DNA of 64,000 nt from Bacteroidota bacterium (GTDB taxonomy: Bacteria; Bacteroidota; Bacteroidia; Flavobacteriales; Weeksellaceae), in assembly GCA_023394415.1 (NCBI GenBank), contig JAEXAR010000040.1, forward strand, positions 1 to 64,000, written 5' to 3'. Positions 50,103 through 60,292 of the stretch are shown piece by piece (the first letter of the stretch is position 1; every line of letters begins with the position of its first letter). The notes under the pieces were generated by a model. That model was not told the DNA's origin. It searched no databases and saw nothing but the letters and a program-made list of their open reading frames with translations. The position numbers and the translations under genes were made by a program.

Positions 50103-52031
50103 ATGAGTTTTATTAATAGCCTCAAAAGAAAAATTTATGGTGGCGATAATATAGTTAACCTTTCAGATGTTAGATATTTACCGCGTTGGGTAATCCTTCT
50201 GTTAGATATTGTAATACTAGGTTTTTCTGTTTACCTTTCTTATTATACCCTCGTAAAACTTGGGGTTAAGCAATTTGTTTTTCTTTCAGGGTACCAAAAA
50301 TATGTGATTTTCCTATCAGTTAATGTTTTTTTTATGTTCTTGTTTAAAACTTATGCAGGAATTATAAGACATTCTACTTTTATAGATCTTTTTAAATTGC
50401 TTTTAGCTAGCTTTTGTACGGTCTTAACTTTAGGTTTGATAAATCTCGTTGTTTATTGGAGTCAAAAACTAAAGTTGTTCCACACGCCAATTTTGATACT
50501 GTATTTCGCAGTGTCGTTTATGATTCTTTTTTTATTCCGGTTATTCGTTAAGGAGTTTTTTCACCTTTTAAGGGAATTCCGAAGAAGTAGCTTGAAAAAG
50601 CGGATTCTTGTATTGGGTATTGATGAACAGTCTATTGCTGTAGCAAGAGCAATACTTGATAACCCTAATTTGCCCTACCAAGTTAAGGGATTTCTTACAC
50701 AAAGAACAGATTCTAAAAGAGCAAGATTATTGGGCAAACCAATACTTTCTAGGGATAAGCTTGAGAATAATTCGAAAGAAGAATTATCTGTAGATGGAGT
50801 TCTAATTATTAAAGAAAAGATGTCTAAAGATGAAATGAATAATTGGGTTAGTCTATTTTTGGAAAAAGATATTCAGGTATTCAAATCACCTTCTGTACAA
50901 AAGTTGAGAGATAATGATCTCAGCGCCTCAATAAAAAATCTCCAAATTGAAGATTTGCTGAACAGAAAGCCTATTAAAATTGAAAACGAAGAAGTAAAAA
51001 AAAGACACTTCGAGAAGAATATTCTTGTTACTGGTGGTGCTGGCTCCATTGGTAGTGAAATCGTAAGGCAGGTATCACAATTTCAACCGTCTTTAATAGT
51101 AGTTTTAGACCAAGCAGAAACGCCCCTCTATGAAATTGAAATGGAAATGAAGGAAACTTATCCAAGCATCAATTTCAAATTCGTTATGATGGATGTTGCC
51201 AATTATAATAGATTAGATGCCTTATTTGAAAAATATAAATTTTCAATGGTTTATCACGCTGCAGCGTATAAACATGTGCCATTAGTGGAAGAAAATCCTC
51301 ACGAAGCTATTTTAACCAATGTGCTAGGAAGTAAAAATGTTGCAGACTTATCTAGTAAATATAAAGTAAACCGCTTTGTAATGGTTTCCACTGATAAAGC
51401 AGTTAACCCAACCAATGTTATGGGAGCAACAAAAAGAACTGCGGAGTTATATGTTCAGTCTTTGCAAAATGTTGAAGGAAATATTACTAAATTTATTACA
51501 ACAAGATTTGGCAATGTATTAGGATCTAATGGATCGGTTATTCCATTATTTAAAAAGCAGATTGAAAATGGAGGACCAATTACCATAACTCATCCGGAAA
51601 TTATGCGATATTTCATGACCATTCCGGAAGCTTGCGAACTCGTTTTGCAGGCAGGAACTATGGGAAAAGGTAGCGAAATTTTCGTTTTCGATATGGGAGA
51701 ACCGGTAAAAATCCTGGATTTAGCAAAAAGAATGATTAAACTTTCCGGTTTTGAGCCTGATAATGATATAAAAATTGTATTTTCGGGATTAAGACCCGGA
51801 GAAAAACTTTATGAGGAGCTTTTGAGCGATGATGCCAAAACATTACCAACTCATAATGAAAAAATTATGATATCTAAAGACCCAAACATGAGGCATGAGG
51901 ATATTGACAGGTTGGTTAAAGAGTTAGTAAGTGCCTCTGAAAAACCTGAAAAAATAGAAGTTGTGAGAATCCTTAAAAATATTGTACCCGAATTTAAAAG
52001 CAACAATTCTGTTTATGAGATGCTTGATTAA
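50103..52031 (+). CDS. UDP-N-acetylglucosamine 4,6-dehydratase (PglF/WbpM/CapD-type)
   Basis: 642 residues. Four membrane segments occupy about residues 28-160, then a CoA-binding-like domain (RILVLGIDEQSIAVARAIL), then the catalytic short-chain dehydrogenase with VTGGAGSIGSEIV near 308 and the STDKAVNPTN active-site motif near 428. It makes the 4-keto-6-deoxy intermediate that the PglE-like enzyme aminates. It is transcribed with its own leader after a 133-base gap. Confidence 0.94.
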   Translation: MSFINSLKRKIYGGDNIVNLSDVRYLPRWVILLLDIVILGFSVYLSYYTLVKLGVKQFVFLSGYQKYVIFLSVNVFFMFLFKTYAGIIRHSTFIDLFKLLLASFCTVLTLGLINLVVYWSQKLKLFHTPILILYFAVSFMILFLFRLFVKEFFHLLREFRRSSLKKRILVLGIDEQSIAVARAILDNPNLPYQVKGFLTQRTDSKRARLLGKPILSRDKLENNSKEELSVDGVLIIKEKMSKDEMNNWVSLFLEKDIQVFKSPSVQKLRDNDLSASIKNLQIEDLLNRKPIKIENEEVKKRHFEKNILVTGGAGSIGSEIVRQVSQFQPSLIVVLDQAETPLYEIEMEMKETYPSINFKFVMMDVANYNRLDALFEKYKFSMVYHAAAYKHVPLVEENPHEAILTNVLGSKNVADLSSKYKVNRFVMVSTDKAVNPTNVMGATKRTAELYVQSLQNVEGNITKFITTRFGNVLGSNGSVIPLFKKQIENGGPITITHPEIMRYFMTIPEACELVLQAGTMGKGSEIFVFDMGEPVKILDLAKRMIKLSGFEPDNDIKIVFSGLRPGEKLYEELLSDDAKTLPTHNEKIMISKDPNMRHEDIDRLVKELVSASEKPEKIEVVRILKNIVPEFKSNNSVYEMLD

Positions 52032-52099
52032 TTAATGGGAACTCAATTGGAATAATAATTGCATATGGGATGTGGCTTAAAAAGCTATTTTGTATTTAA

Positions 52100-52107
52100 T
52101 ATATTTG
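52100..52107 (+). promoter_or_regulatory. Candidate promoter (-7 element) for the second wza
   Basis: TATATTTG, 15 bases before the ATG at 52123; no -33 element with normal spacing. Confidence 0.4.
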
Positions 52108-52122
52108 CACTTTAATAAGATA

Positions 52123-52944
52123 ATGAAATTCAAAACATTTATAATTTACGTTTCATCAGTAATTACATTGGCATCTTGCAGTGTTTTTCAAAAACAAAAT
52201 AAGGAAGAAAACGACCTTAACTACATGAAAAATATTGAGCAAGTAGCCGTGGATGCATCCTTAAAAAATTCGGTTAATACCATTCAGCCTGCTGATCAGC
52301 TTGTTATTGTAGTTTCTGGAAAAGATTTGGATGTTGTAAAGCCTTTCAATCAAAACTATTCATCCAGCGAAATGATTGCTGGAGCTCAAGCAGGTGGAAA
52401 CACTCCTAGCCAAGGTTCTGTAACTTTTTCAGGGCCAACTTATATTGTAGACTCTAATGGAAATATTGATTTTCCAATTATTGGACGACTAAATACCACT
52501 GGAAAAACCATCGAAGAATTCAAATCTGAACTTCGTAGTAAAATTGCAAGATATGTGATAAACCCGGTTGTTAGCATGAAACTAGCCAATTATAAAATTA
52601 CAGTTTTAGGAGAAGTAAATAAGCCTGGTGAATATACCGTAGCAGATGGTAAAGCCACACTTTTAAGTGCGTTAGGTATGGCGGGAGATCTTACGATGTA
52701 CGGCAAGAGAGATGATCTTTTAGTAGTAAGAAATGTGAATGGAGAGATTTCAAAACAGCGTATCAACCTTGCTGATGCCAATTTTATCAATTCCGAATAC
52801 TACAACCTGAAGCAAGGGGATGTTATTTATGTCTCTGCCAACAAAACAAAAGAAAAAACTTCAAAACTAGATCCTAATATGCCAATTTATATTTCTGTGG
52901 CATCTATAATTGTAACGATATTAGCTTTAGTTATTAAAAAGTAA
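52123..52944 (+). CDS. wza: Wza-like polysaccharide export lipoprotein (second copy)
   Basis: 273 residues from the ATG at 52123; the longer reading from 52090 would start above the promoter element. Lipobox TLASC at about Cys19. The same domain order as the first copy: a Poly_export domain (QPADQLVIVVSGKDLDVVKPFN, YIVDSNGNIDFPIIGRL), SLBB (ITVLGEVNKPGEY) and a C-terminal helix. It pairs with the next gene and with the Wzx/Wzy-type genes further right. Confidence 0.92.
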   Translation: MKFKTFIIYVSSVITLASCSVFQKQNKEENDLNYMKNIEQVAVDASLKNSVNTIQPADQLVIVVSGKDLDVVKPFNQNYSSSEMIAGAQAGGNTPSQGSVTFSGPTYIVDSNGNIDFPIIGRLNTTGKTIEEFKSELRSKIARYVINPVVSMKLANYKITVLGEVNKPGEYTVADGKATLLSALGMAGDLTMYGKRDDLLVVRNVNGEISKQRINLADANFINSEYYNLKQGDVIYVSANKTKEKTSKLDPNMPIYISVASIIVTILALVIKK

Positions 52945-52952
52945 ATTTTTAG

Positions 52953-55334
52953 ATGGATAATAACCTTCCTGTAAATACAGAAAACACCCAAGAATCTGAA
53001 ATTCATATTAACGAAATTATTAAACCTTACATTAGAAAATGGCCTTGGTTTGTAATTAGTGCATTAGCTGCCCTTATTCTTGCTTATTTCTACTTAAAGA
53101 TTGCCACTCCTGTTTATAATGTTAAAAGCACTGTTTTAATTAAAGATGCTAAAAGTAACAATTTAGGAGGAAGTGGCGTTGAAGCCGGAGTATTAAGGGA
53201 TTTGTCTGGAATTGGGGGAATGAGCACCAACAGTATCGACAATGAGATTGAGGTTTTCAAGTCTAAGAAATTGATGCACGAAGTTGTTTCAAATAAAAAT
53301 TTAGAGACAGTGATTATGTCTGAGTCGAAGTTCAGCGATAAAGAACTTTACGCAGATACTTCGCCGATAATTGTTAATGTAATTAATGAAAAGAAGAATG
53401 CAAAATTTCCAAAAGAACCAATATCAATAGATATAAAAGGAGATGTTCTGGTACTAAGTTCTGACGAGCTGCCACAAAAAATTACTACAACATTTAATAA
53501 AACCATTAGTCTTCCGTATGCCAACATTATCATTTTAAAAAATAATTTATTTGATAAAGTAAAAGCTGGAGAATTAGGAGATTTGAAGTTATATATTGCA
53601 TCAAAAGGCCATCGTGTAAATCAACTTCAGTCAGCTACGAATGTAAGTTTGGTTAACAAAGATGCTACGGTGATCGGATTGGATATGAATTATCCACAGA
53701 CAGATAAGGCTAAAGCTGTTCTTAATACCTTAGTTGACGCTTATAACAGAGATGCCTTAAATGATAAAAGAGGGGAGTCTGAACAAACAATGGCTTTTAT
53801 TGAAGAACGTATTGCTAAGGTATCAGATGAATTGGGCGATGTAGAAAACCAGAAAGAACAGTTTAAAGCGGCAAATAGGGTTACCGACATAGAGACAGAA
53901 GCAAAAATTAATCTGGAAAGTTCAGCCGCTGCCAGAGCAAAGCAATTAGAAACCGATGCTCAATTAGAATTAACTAACTCTTTAATAACTTATGTAAACC
54001 GTTCGGGATCTTATCAAGTTTTGCCATCAAATGTTGGATTAGCTAATCCGGAGGCAACTGCAAACATTAGTGCGTATAATTCGTTGGTGCTTGAAAGAAA
54101 CCGTTTACTTGAATCTGCCACACCTCAACATCCGGCAGTCATAGAAGTCACCAAACAGATCAACAATTTAAAAGGGTCAATCTCCCAAAGTCTTCAAAAA
54201 AATAGAACAGGACTTGAATTAGCGCGAAACCAATATCAATCTGAACAAAATCTAGTCTCCGGTAAAATTTCAAAATTGCCTGCGATTGAAAAAATGTTTA
54301 GAAGCATTGAAAGACAGCAACAAATTAAAGAAAATCTGTACCTGCTGCTTTTACAAAAAAGAGAAGAAACAGCTATTTCTCTTGCGATTAAAGGAAATAA
54401 AGCGAGAGTGATCGATATGGCTTATGCTACTGATAAACCAGTTGCGCCAAAAAAAATGATAGTTTTGTTAGGAGCGCTGGCTTTTGGATTACTTTTACCA
54501 TTCGCAATAATTTATCTTAAAGAACTATTTAATAATAAAATCAAATCAAAACACGATCTGGAAAAACTGTCTCATGCGCCAGTTTTAGCGGAATTACCTT
54601 CAGTTGAAAAAGGTCAGGATGAGTTAATGAAAGTAAACGACCTTTCTCCAATGGCAGAAGCCTTTAGAATCTTAATTACTAATTTAAACTTTATGCTTCC
54701 TAAAAAAGATGGCGGAAAAGTGGTCTTTGTAACATCCACTGTTAAAGGTGAAGGTAAAACGTTTACATCTGTTAATTTAGCACTTACACTAGCTACTCCT
54801 AGCAAAAAGGTGATTATCATTGGTTCGGACATTCGTAATCCTCAACTTCAGAGATACAATACAGCACGCAGAGGATTAAGAGGGTTAACTGAATATTTAT
54901 ACGATGATAAAACAGAGTTGAAAGACATTGTTCATGTAACATCTTTTAACCCACATTGTGATGTAATTTATTCTGGAAGTATTCCGCCAAACCCAACAGA
55001 ACTTTTAAGTAATGGCAGATACGAGGAATTAATTAAAGAATTAAAACCTAATTACGATTATATCATTTTGGACACAGCACCACTAATGCTGGTAACAGAC
55101 ACATTCTTGTTCGCAGATTTGGCGGATGCCACTGTTTATGTAACAAGATCCGGATATACAGAAAAATCACTAATAGACTTTGCAAATAAAAATATCAACA
55201 GTAATAAAATTAAAAACGTTGGCTTTGTCCTAAATGATGTTGATAAGGACTATTTTGGTTATGGGAACAAATATGGATATGGTTATGTAGCAAAGGAACA
55301 AAGTTTCTTTGAAAAAATTAAAGATAGGCTGTGA
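52953..55334 (+). CDS. wzc: Wzc-like polysaccharide co-polymerase / tyrosine autokinase (second copy)
   Basis: 793 residues with the same layout as the first copy: N-terminal helix near 32-50, chain-length domain, coiled coil, second helix near 505-525, then a BY-kinase with Walker A TSTVKGEGKT near 592, A' VIIIGSDIRNPQ and Walker B YIILDTAPLMLV. The terminal tyrosine cluster reads YFGYGNKYGYGY. It is followed at once by the manC remnant, whose GTG overlaps its stop codon. Confidence 0.93.
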   Translation: MDNNLPVNTENTQESEIHINEIIKPYIRKWPWFVISALAALILAYFYLKIATPVYNVKSTVLIKDAKSNNLGGSGVEAGVLRDLSGIGGMSTNSIDNEIEVFKSKKLMHEVVSNKNLETVIMSESKFSDKELYADTSPIIVNVINEKKNAKFPKEPISIDIKGDVLVLSSDELPQKITTTFNKTISLPYANIIILKNNLFDKVKAGELGDLKLYIASKGHRVNQLQSATNVSLVNKDATVIGLDMNYPQTDKAKAVLNTLVDAYNRDALNDKRGESEQTMAFIEERIAKVSDELGDVENQKEQFKAANRVTDIETEAKINLESSAAARAKQLETDAQLELTNSLITYVNRSGSYQVLPSNVGLANPEATANISAYNSLVLERNRLLESATPQHPAVIEVTKQINNLKGSISQSLQKNRTGLELARNQYQSEQNLVSGKISKLPAIEKMFRSIERQQQIKENLYLLLLQKREETAISLAIKGNKARVIDMAYATDKPVAPKKMIVLLGALAFGLLLPFAIIYLKELFNNKIKSKHDLEKLSHAPVLAELPSVEKGQDELMKVNDLSPMAEAFRILITNLNFMLPKKDGGKVVFVTSTVKGEGKTFTSVNLALTLATPSKKVIIIGSDIRNPQLQRYNTARRGLRGLTEYLYDDKTELKDIVHVTSFNPHCDVIYSGSIPPNPTELLSNGRYEELIKELKPNYDYIILDTAPLMLVTDTFLFADLADATVYVTRSGYTEKSLIDFANKNINSNKIKNVGFVLNDVDKDYFGYGNKYGYGYVAKEQSFFEKIKDRL

Positions 55335-56677
55335 TAAAAAATTTAAAAATAGCGGTGCTTTCGGGTGGTGTTGGGAGTAGGTTATGGCCACTTTCAAGAA
55401 AAAGCTGTCCTAAGCAGTATCTCAATATTTTTAATAAAAAATCCCTCTTTCAGTTAGCATTAGAAAGAAATAGTGGTATAAGCGATAATTTTGTGATTAT
55501 TGGCAACAAATCTAATTTTCACTTAAGTGAAAATATTTTGAATGAAACTCAAAATATAACATACAGTCAGATTATAGAAGCGATACCCAAAAATACTGCT
55601 GCTGCAATAGCTTTTGCTGCTTTTTCATGTCTTAAAGAAGATTATTTATTAGTAACACCATCCGATCATGTTATTGAAGATGTTGAGGGATATACTTTAG
55701 CAGTAGAGCAGGCTATACATTTAGCTTCTCAAGATTATTTAGTTACATTTGGCGTTTCTCCAGTAAAACCAGATACGGGTTATGGATATATTGAAAGCAA
55801 AGGTAATAATGTTATTTCTTTCCGCGAGAAACCGGATAAAGATACTGCGGAAAGATTTCTTAAAGCTGGTAATTTTTATTGGAACAGTGGTATGTTTTGT
55901 TTCAAAGCATCCGTAATGTTAGAGGAATTAAAAAAGTTTGAACCTGAAATTTATACAGCCTCTTTAACTGCTTGGAATAACGCACAAAATGGTGAATTGT
56001 TATTAGAGGATATGCAAAAAATCCCTTCCAAAAGTATATAGACTATGCAGTTATGGAGAGAAGCGATAAGATTTAGGTTGTAAAAGGCGATTTTGGATGG
56101 TCGGATTTAGATTCCTTTGAATCACTTTATGAATATTTTTCAAGAAATGCTAATCAATCGGGTCAATGTATATAGGAACTGATAAACTCACTAAATTTTT
56201 AGGGTTCAAAAAACTGTATATTAATTGAAATTGAAGAAGCAAATCTGTTTTTAAATAAAGAAAATTCATGGGATTTAAAAACATATGTGAAGAATTGGAA
56301 AAGCAAACTCTTCATAGATAAGTTAAAAAATAGACTATGGAACACGACATCAGACCTTGGGGAGAATATTGGGTACTTGAAGACGCACAAACCCACAAAG
56401 TGAAAAAGATTATGGTGAATCCAGGAGGAAGATTATCTCTACAATATCATCATCACAGAGCAGAAGTTTGGACTATTGTTTCAGGTACAGGAACCATACT
56501 TTAGATAATGATACAAGTGATTTTACTCCCGGTATGGTAGCTCAAATCCCTCAAGGAGCACATCACAGAATTGAAAATAAAACCTCAGAGCCTGTAGTTT
56601 TTATTGAGGTACAATATGGAACTTACTTCGGTGAGGATGATATTGTGAGAATTGAAGACGATTATAACAGAAAATAA
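55331..56677 (+). pseudogene. manC: Mannose-1-phosphate guanylyltransferase / phosphomannose isomerase type II, broken
   Basis: The intact enzyme makes GDP-mannose. The N-terminal nucleotidyltransferase reads normally for 236 residues from a GTG (IAVLSGGVGSRLWPLSRKSCPKQY, FREKPDKDTAERFLKAG, YWNSGMFCF). A two-base insertion in a TA run near 56036 then breaks the frame; DYAVMERSDKI continues in the next frame, meets a TAG, and goes on as VVKGDFGWSDLDSF. The cupin isomerase domain resumes at 56337 (RPWGEYWVLEDAQTHKVKKI) and is broken again by a one-base loss near 56502 before ending EVQYGTYFGEDD at 56677. The total length fits one bifunctional protein of about 450 residues; a separate cupin gene starting at 56337 is the alternative. 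Confidence 0.85.
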
Positions 56678-56682
56678 AATAT

Positions 56683-57771
56683 ATGGCAAATATTGCATTG
56701 ATTACAGGCATTACAGGGCAGGACGGTTCATATTTGGCAGAATTGCTTTTGGAAAAAGGCTATATGGTACATGGTGTAAAAAGGAGGGCTTCCTCATTTA
56801 ATACCCAAAGGATAGATCACTTATATGTTGATCAACATGAAAGTAATGTAAACTTTAAATTACATTACGGTGATTTAACAGACTCTACTAATATCATCAG
56901 AATTATTCAGGAAGTCCAGCCGGATGAAATTTACAACCTCGGAGCTATGTCTCATGTAAAAGTTTCATTCGACTCTCCGGAATATGTGGCAAATGTTGAT
57001 GGAATAGGAAGTTTAAGAATTCTTGAAGCGGTAAGAATTTTGGGATTGGAGAATAAAACTAGAATTTATCAAGCATCTACATCAGAACTTTATGGTGGGA
57101 TGTCCGAAAATAAAAACGAAAAAGGATTTTACGATGAAAATTCACCATTCTATCCACGCTCACCTTATGGAGCAGCGAAGATCTATGGCTTCTGGATTAC
57201 AAAAAACTACAGAGAAGCCTATGGAATGTTTGCCTGCAATGGTATTTTGTTTAACCATGAATCTCCGCGCAGAGGGGAGACGTTTGTAACCCGTAAAATT
57301 ACAATGGCAACAGCAGCTATAGCTTTGGGTAAACAAGATTGTCTTTATTTAGGAAATTTAGATTCACAGAGAGACTGGGGGCATGCAAAAGATTATGTAG
57401 AAGCGATGTGGAGAATTTTGCAGCAAGATAAACCAGAAGATTATGTAATTGCAACCGGAGTTACAACTTATATTCGCGATTTTGTAAAAATGTCTTTTGC
57501 TGAAGTAGGTATAGAGTTAGAATTTGAAGGTAATGCAGAGAATGAAATAGCAAAAGTAAAATTTTGCAGTAACCCAGAATATCAATTAGCAGAAGGTCAA
57601 ATCGTAGTTAGGGTTGATCCTAAATATTACCGCCCAACAGAGATGGACTTGTTAATTGGGGATCCAACTAAATCTAAAACTAAATTAGGGTGGGAGCCGA
57701 AATATGACTTAAAAGCTTTAGTGCAGGACATGGTTAGCTCAGATCTTAAATTGGCTAAAAAAATGCCTTAA
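56683..57771 (+). CDS. gmd: GDP-mannose 4,6-dehydratase
   Basis: 362 residues; the first step from GDP-mannose to GDP-L-fucose. NADP-binding GITGQDGSYLAELLLEKGY is at residues 7-25, VKRRASSFNTQRIDHLY follows, and the active-site tyrosine/lysine lie in SPYGAAKIYGFW, with FNHESPRRGETFVTRK after it. It begins six bases after the manC remnant and runs into fcl. Confidence 0.96.
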   Translation: MANIALITGITGQDGSYLAELLLEKGYMVHGVKRRASSFNTQRIDHLYVDQHESNVNFKLHYGDLTDSTNIIRIIQEVQPDEIYNLGAMSHVKVSFDSPEYVANVDGIGSLRILEAVRILGLENKTRIYQASTSELYGGMSENKNEKGFYDENSPFYPRSPYGAAKIYGFWITKNYREAYGMFACNGILFNHESPRRGETFVTRKITMATAAIALGKQDCLYLGNLDSQRDWGHAKDYVEAMWRILQQDKPEDYVIATGVTTYIRDFVKMSFAEVGIELEFEGNAENEIAKVKFCSNPEYQLAEGQIVVRVDPKYYRPTEMDLLIGDPTKSKTKLGWEPKYDLKALVQDMVSSDLKLAKKMP

Positions 57772-57774
57772 TCT

Positions 57775-58857
57775 ATGGAACTTAGCAGTAAAATTTATAT
57801 TGCAGGACACAGAGGTTTGGTTGGTTCTGCAATTTGGAAGCAACTTTCTGAGAAAGGTTATACTAATTTAGTAGGTAAAACATCTGCCGAATTAAATCTT
57901 GAAAATAGCCAGGAGGTAAGACAGTTTTTTGAAGCTGAAAAACCCGAGTATGTTTTCCTCGCTGCAGCCTATGTTGGTGGTATTATGGCCAATAATACTT
58001 ATCGTGCAGATTTTATTTTAAAAAACCTTCAGATTCAGAATAATGTCATTTCATCAGCTTATGAAAATGGAGTAAAGAAACTTTTATTTTTAGGAAGTAC
58101 GTGTATTTATCCGAAAGAAGCTGCACAGCCAATTTCTGAAGATGAGTTATTAACGAATACTTTAGAATATACCAATGAGCCCTACGCTATAGCTAAAATT
58201 GCGGGAATTAAACTCTGTGAAAGCTTTAATATTCAGTACGGTACCAATTTTATTTCAGTAATGCCAACCAATCTTTACGGGCCCAATGACAATTTCGATT
58301 TGGAGAAAAGTCATGTCTTACCTGCAATGATTAGAAAAATTCATTTGTCTCACGCTTTGTTAATTCAGGACTGGGATACGATAAAAAAAGACTTGGATAA
58401 AAGACCGGTTGAAGGTATGACAGGATTAAGTTCTGAGGAAGAAATTAAAACTGTATTGTCAAAATATGGAATTTATGAAGACAGGGTTGAGCTTTGGGGT
58501 ACAGGGACTCCTATACGTGAATTCTTGTGGAGTGAAGAAATGGCAGATGCCTGTATTTTTGTAATGCAGAATGTGGACTTTAGTGATGTGGTTTCAGGTA
58601 AAGAAGAAATAAGAAACACACATATCAATATCGGAACCGGAAAAGATATTACCATTAAAGAGCTTTCCAAACTGATTGCTGAGGAAATTGGGTATAGTGG
58701 TAAAATTCTTTTCGATAGTGCTAAACCAGACGGAACGATGCGAAAACTCGTAGATGTATCCAAACTTCACGCATTGGGTTGGAAACATAACATCGAGATT
58801 GAAGAAGGAATAAGAAATGTATATAAATGGTATATAAAAGATTTAGAAGTAAGTTAA
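57775..58857 (+). CDS. fcl: GDP-L-fucose synthase
   Basis: 360 residues, epimerase-reductase that completes GDP-L-fucose. Rossmann motif IAGHRGLVGSAIWKQL near residue 9, FLGSTCIYPKEAAQPI, and the catalytic YAIAKIAGIKLCE near 143. It is longer than the E. coli enzyme (321) because of an insertion around residues 205-235, as in other Bacteroidetes copies. It directly follows gmd. Confidence 0.95.
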   Translation: MELSSKIYIAGHRGLVGSAIWKQLSEKGYTNLVGKTSAELNLENSQEVRQFFEAEKPEYVFLAAAYVGGIMANNTYRADFILKNLQIQNNVISSAYENGVKKLLFLGSTCIYPKEAAQPISEDELLTNTLEYTNEPYAIAKIAGIKLCESFNIQYGTNFISVMPTNLYGPNDNFDLEKSHVLPAMIRKIHLSHALLIQDWDTIKKDLDKRPVEGMTGLSSEEEIKTVLSKYGIYEDRVELWGTGTPIREFLWSEEMADACIFVMQNVDFSDVVSGKEEIRNTHINIGTGKDITIKELSKLIAEEIGYSGKILFDSAKPDGTMRKLVDVSKLHALGWKHNIEIEEGIRNVYKWYIKDLEVS

Positions 58858-58858
58858 A

Positions 58859-60292
58859 ATGAATATTAAAAAGAATTTCGTTTATAGCATTATTCTTACT
58901 TCCTCTCAATATATTTTCCCACTTTTAATTTTTCCATATATAACGAGGATTTTAGGAGTTGCGAATATTGGTAAGGTTGAATATGTCGACAGCATAATTA
59001 GCTATTTTGTTCTTTTTGCTTCTATGGGGATTAATATTCTTGGGATAAGAGAAATTGCAAAATCTAATGGTGATCAAGAAAAATTAAATAATGTTTTTTC
59101 TTCACTTTTATCACTTAATTTTTTAACCACATCCCTATTTGGATTAATTTTTTTTATTGTTATTTTCTTTATAGGTGATACTGGAGATTACAAAAAATTA
59201 CTTTTAATTGGTTCTGCAAAATTACTTTTCAGTTTCATTTTAATCGAATGGTTATACAAAGGTCTTGAAAATTTTAAGTTAATTACAATTAGAACATTTT
59301 TTGTAAAAACACTTTATTCAATATCAGTTTTTGTTTTTATAAAAGAACCAGAGGATTATGAATTATTTTGGCAATTAACCGTTCTTATGGTAGTAGCTAA
59401 TGGCATTATTAATTTTATATATTCAAAAAAGTATGTTCATTTTTCTTTGAATAGTATAAATCTTCGCTCATATATAAGACCAAATTTCGAGCTTGGTTTC
59501 TATCTTTTTCTTACATCAATGTATACAACATTTAATGTTTTTTTCTTGGGATTTAAATCTAATGATACTGAAGTTGGATTTTATAGTACAGCTATCAAAA
59601 TTTATGGTGTTCTTTTAGGGATCTATACCGCCTTTTCTACCGTCATGTTGCCAAGAATGAGTAGTTTAATAGAAAATAAGAATGATGAAAAATTTAGATG
59701 GTATATCAATTTTTCTTTTAATCTTTTAACAAAAGTTAGTATACCGCTTGTGTTTTTTTCAGTTAGCTTGGCAAGCATTATAATACAGATTATTGCAGGT
59801 AAGGGTTTCGAAGGATCTATATTGCCTTTGCAAATTATTTTGCCATTGATATTTGTGGTTGGTTGTGCTCAAATTTTTTCATTACAAGTTCTTATGCCAC
59901 TTAAAAAAGATAGTAGTGTTTTAAGGGCATCATTTATCGGAAGTGTGATAGGTGTAGTTTTAAACTTAATATTGGTAAAGTATTTACACTCAATAGGATC
60001 AGCATTGGTGCTAATAATTTCAGAAGTAAGTGTGACATTAATTTTATATCATTTTGCAAAGAAGCATTTTGTATTAAATTTTACTTTTATAGAATTTATT
60101 AAAAATTTAGCTATTGGGTTACCAGTTATAGGTATTGCACTATTAAGCAAGTGGTTCATATCTTCTCCATTATTAATTTTGATAGTTGCTTTTTCTGGTA
60201 CCGTTTGTTACCTTTTTATTGCATATTATTATGTTTTCAAGGATCAGTTTGCAGTATCGGTTATTGATAGATTTATTATAAATAGAAGATGA
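58859..60292 (+). CDS. wzx: Wzx-type oligosaccharide flippase
   Basis: 477 residues with about 14 membrane segments and the MATE/Wzx start IILTSSQYIFPLLIFPYITRILG. It would flip lipid-linked repeat units across the inner membrane. The start lies two bases after fcl. Sequence between loops is AT-rich, typical of polysaccharide loci acquired by transfer. Confidence 0.9.
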   Translation: MNIKKNFVYSIILTSSQYIFPLLIFPYITRILGVANIGKVEYVDSIISYFVLFASMGINILGIREIAKSNGDQEKLNNVFSSLLSLNFLTTSLFGLIFFIVIFFIGDTGDYKKLLLIGSAKLLFSFILIEWLYKGLENFKLITIRTFFVKTLYSISVFVFIKEPEDYELFWQLTVLMVVANGIINFIYSKKYVHFSLNSINLRSYIRPNFELGFYLFLTSMYTTFNVFFLGFKSNDTEVGFYSTAIKIYGVLLGIYTAFSTVMLPRMSSLIENKNDEKFRWYINFSFNLLTKVSIPLVFFSVSLASIIIQIIAGKGFEGSILPLQIILPLIFVVGCAQIFSLQVLMPLKKDSSVLRASFIGSVIGVVLNLILVKYLHSIGSALVLIISEVSVTLILYHFAKKHFVLNFTFIEFIKNLAIGLPVIGIALLSKWFISSPLLILIVAFSGTVCYLFIAYYYVFKDQFAVSVIDRFIINRR

